Part shown: positions 63,385 through 64,000 of the stretch, one piece after another
Numbering within the stretch: the stretch's first letter is position 1
Layout of the letters: the number at the start of each line of letters is the position of its first letter
Virus record (IMG/VR): IMGVR_UViG_3300021091_005330
Location: 1 to 64,000 of that record
Length of the DNA stretch: 64,000 bases
Source of the DNA: a virus
Strand: one strand, 5' to 3'
Translations under genes and position numbers: made by a program
The notes under the pieces: generated by a model
Told to the model about the DNA's origin: nothing
Seen by the model: only the letters and a program-made list of their open reading frames with translations
Databases searched by the model: none

Positions 63385-64000
63385 AAAAAGACATTATTAT
63401 TGTAGATGATTTTTATGAAAATCCAATTGAAGTAAGGCAGTATGCTTTAAAAGAATTAAGAGAAAAAGCGTATCGTCCATATAACGATGAACCTTCTAGT
63501 TGGTTTGCCACACCTTTTAAAGAATCCAAAGACTGTCCTTTTAAAAGTTCAAAAGAACTTATATCTAAGTTGGAATTTTTAATAGGAGAAACCATAGATT
63601 TAGAACATTGGAATAGTACTTTTGATCCATATTTTAATGGAGAGGTCTCTTCAAAAAGCACTAGATGGAATTGTTGTTTTCATTTTAAGCCTATTTGTCC
63701 TACAGAAAAACCTGGAAATAGAGTACATACTCATTGTGTTAATCCTAAGAATAGCTGGAATAACGTAGGATATAAAAATTGGGCAGGACTAATTTATTTA
63801 AATCCTTTACAGCCTTTGAATGCGGGCTTAATGAATTTTACACACATTCATGGAAAAGAAATGAATAATAAAGAATATATGTTTACGGATGTGCCTATAA
63901 ATCCAGAATCTAGATGGAAATGGGTAGATTCATTTGGAGCAGTTTTTAATAGGTTGATTTTAGAAAGATCAGACATACCTCATCAAGGAGCTAACGGGTT
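63381..64000 (+). CDS. 2OG-oxygenase-like protein (DUF6445-like), 3' truncated by window
   Basis: 206 codons visible from GTG at 63381 (GTGA overlap with the previous stop). The opening KDIIIVDDFYENPIEVRQYAL matches my memory of DUF6445/phytanoyl-type proteins (VDDFYxxPxxVRxxAL). Later blocks fit a beta-helix oxygenase: GNRVHTHCVNP, WAGLIYLNP, FGAVFNRLILERSDIPHQGANG. The first metal motif reads HTHC rather than HxD, so activity is uncertain. The C-terminus lies beyond base 64000. Confidence 0.75.
   Translation, partial: MKKDIIIVDDFYENPIEVRQYALKELREKAYRPYNDEPSSWFATPFKESKDCPFKSSKELISKLEFLIGETIDLEHWNSTFDPYFNGEVSSKSTRWNCCFHFKPICPTEKPGNRVHTHCVNPKNSWNNVGYKNWAGLIYLNPLQPLNAGLMNFTHIHGKEMNNKEYMFTDVPINPESRWKWVDSFGAVFNRLILERSDIPHQGANG

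Overview
The window is a stretch of an AT-rich double-stranded DNA phage genome, most likely a large tailed phage of a bacterium in an environmental (probably aquatic) sample. The evidence is a block of very large virion proteins, a phage-style replisome, nucleotide-metabolism genes, a small phage sigma factor, a tmRNA and many glycan genes, packed with 1-20 nt overlaps. No capsid, portal or terminase gene was recognised here. The host cannot be named from this sequence. Both ends cut genes: a Pro/Cys-rich virion protein at base 1 and a 2OG-oxygenase-like protein at base 64000.

Layout: (1) 1-19192, all plus strand: virion/adhesion proteins (Pro- and Cys-rich proteins, an NHL/He_PIG/cupredoxin-like protein, a seven-repeat RCC1 propeller, an 1802-residue Ig-like protein, a membrane-segment protein) and one glycosyltransferase. 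(2) 19194-34723, all minus: recombination and replication (possible annealing protein, acidic-tailed ssDNA-binding candidate, DNA polymerase III split into PHP, exonuclease and polymerase genes, PD-(D/E)XK nucleases, primase, ThyX, DnaB-type helicase, RecA), with a glycosyltransferase cluster inside it. (3) 34881-39548: a sugar cassette (UDP-galactopyranose mutase, GDP-mannose dehydratase, two DUF3431-like proteins, a DxD glycosyltransferase). (4) 39627-39920: a GC-richer, highly structured RNA of a class I do not recognise, then nrdA, a FkbM methyltransferase and nrdB. (5) 44286-48452, minus: glycosyltransferases, sigma factor, dNMP kinase, dCMP deaminase. (6) 48501-56252, plus: glycosyltransferases, IMPDH/GMP-reductase-like enzyme, LpxH-like phosphoesterase, 2OG oxygenase, short adenylosuccinate synthetase, two paralogous unknown proteins. 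(7) 56254-57262, minus: an HNH endonuclease and a complete tmRNA. (8) 57332-64000: small membrane and structural proteins, a GT25/methyltransferase-like fusion and two more 2OG oxygenase-like proteins.

The most informative pattern is in the control signals. Two promoter classes can be read directly. One is sigma70-like (TTGACA-like, a 16-17 bp spacer, then TAnnnT). In 11 of the 13 protein-gene cases found, the start codon lies only 4-7 nt after the -10 hexamer, so transcription should begin at or next to the start codon, giving leaderless mRNAs. The other class is a short element, GTGTAA (usually AGTGTAA), found before most virion genes, nrdB and several small genes, often 8-10 nt before the start codon. 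The phage sigma factor at 46869-47480 is the natural candidate to read it. These rules also correct several start codons and expose a 24-residue membrane micropeptide.
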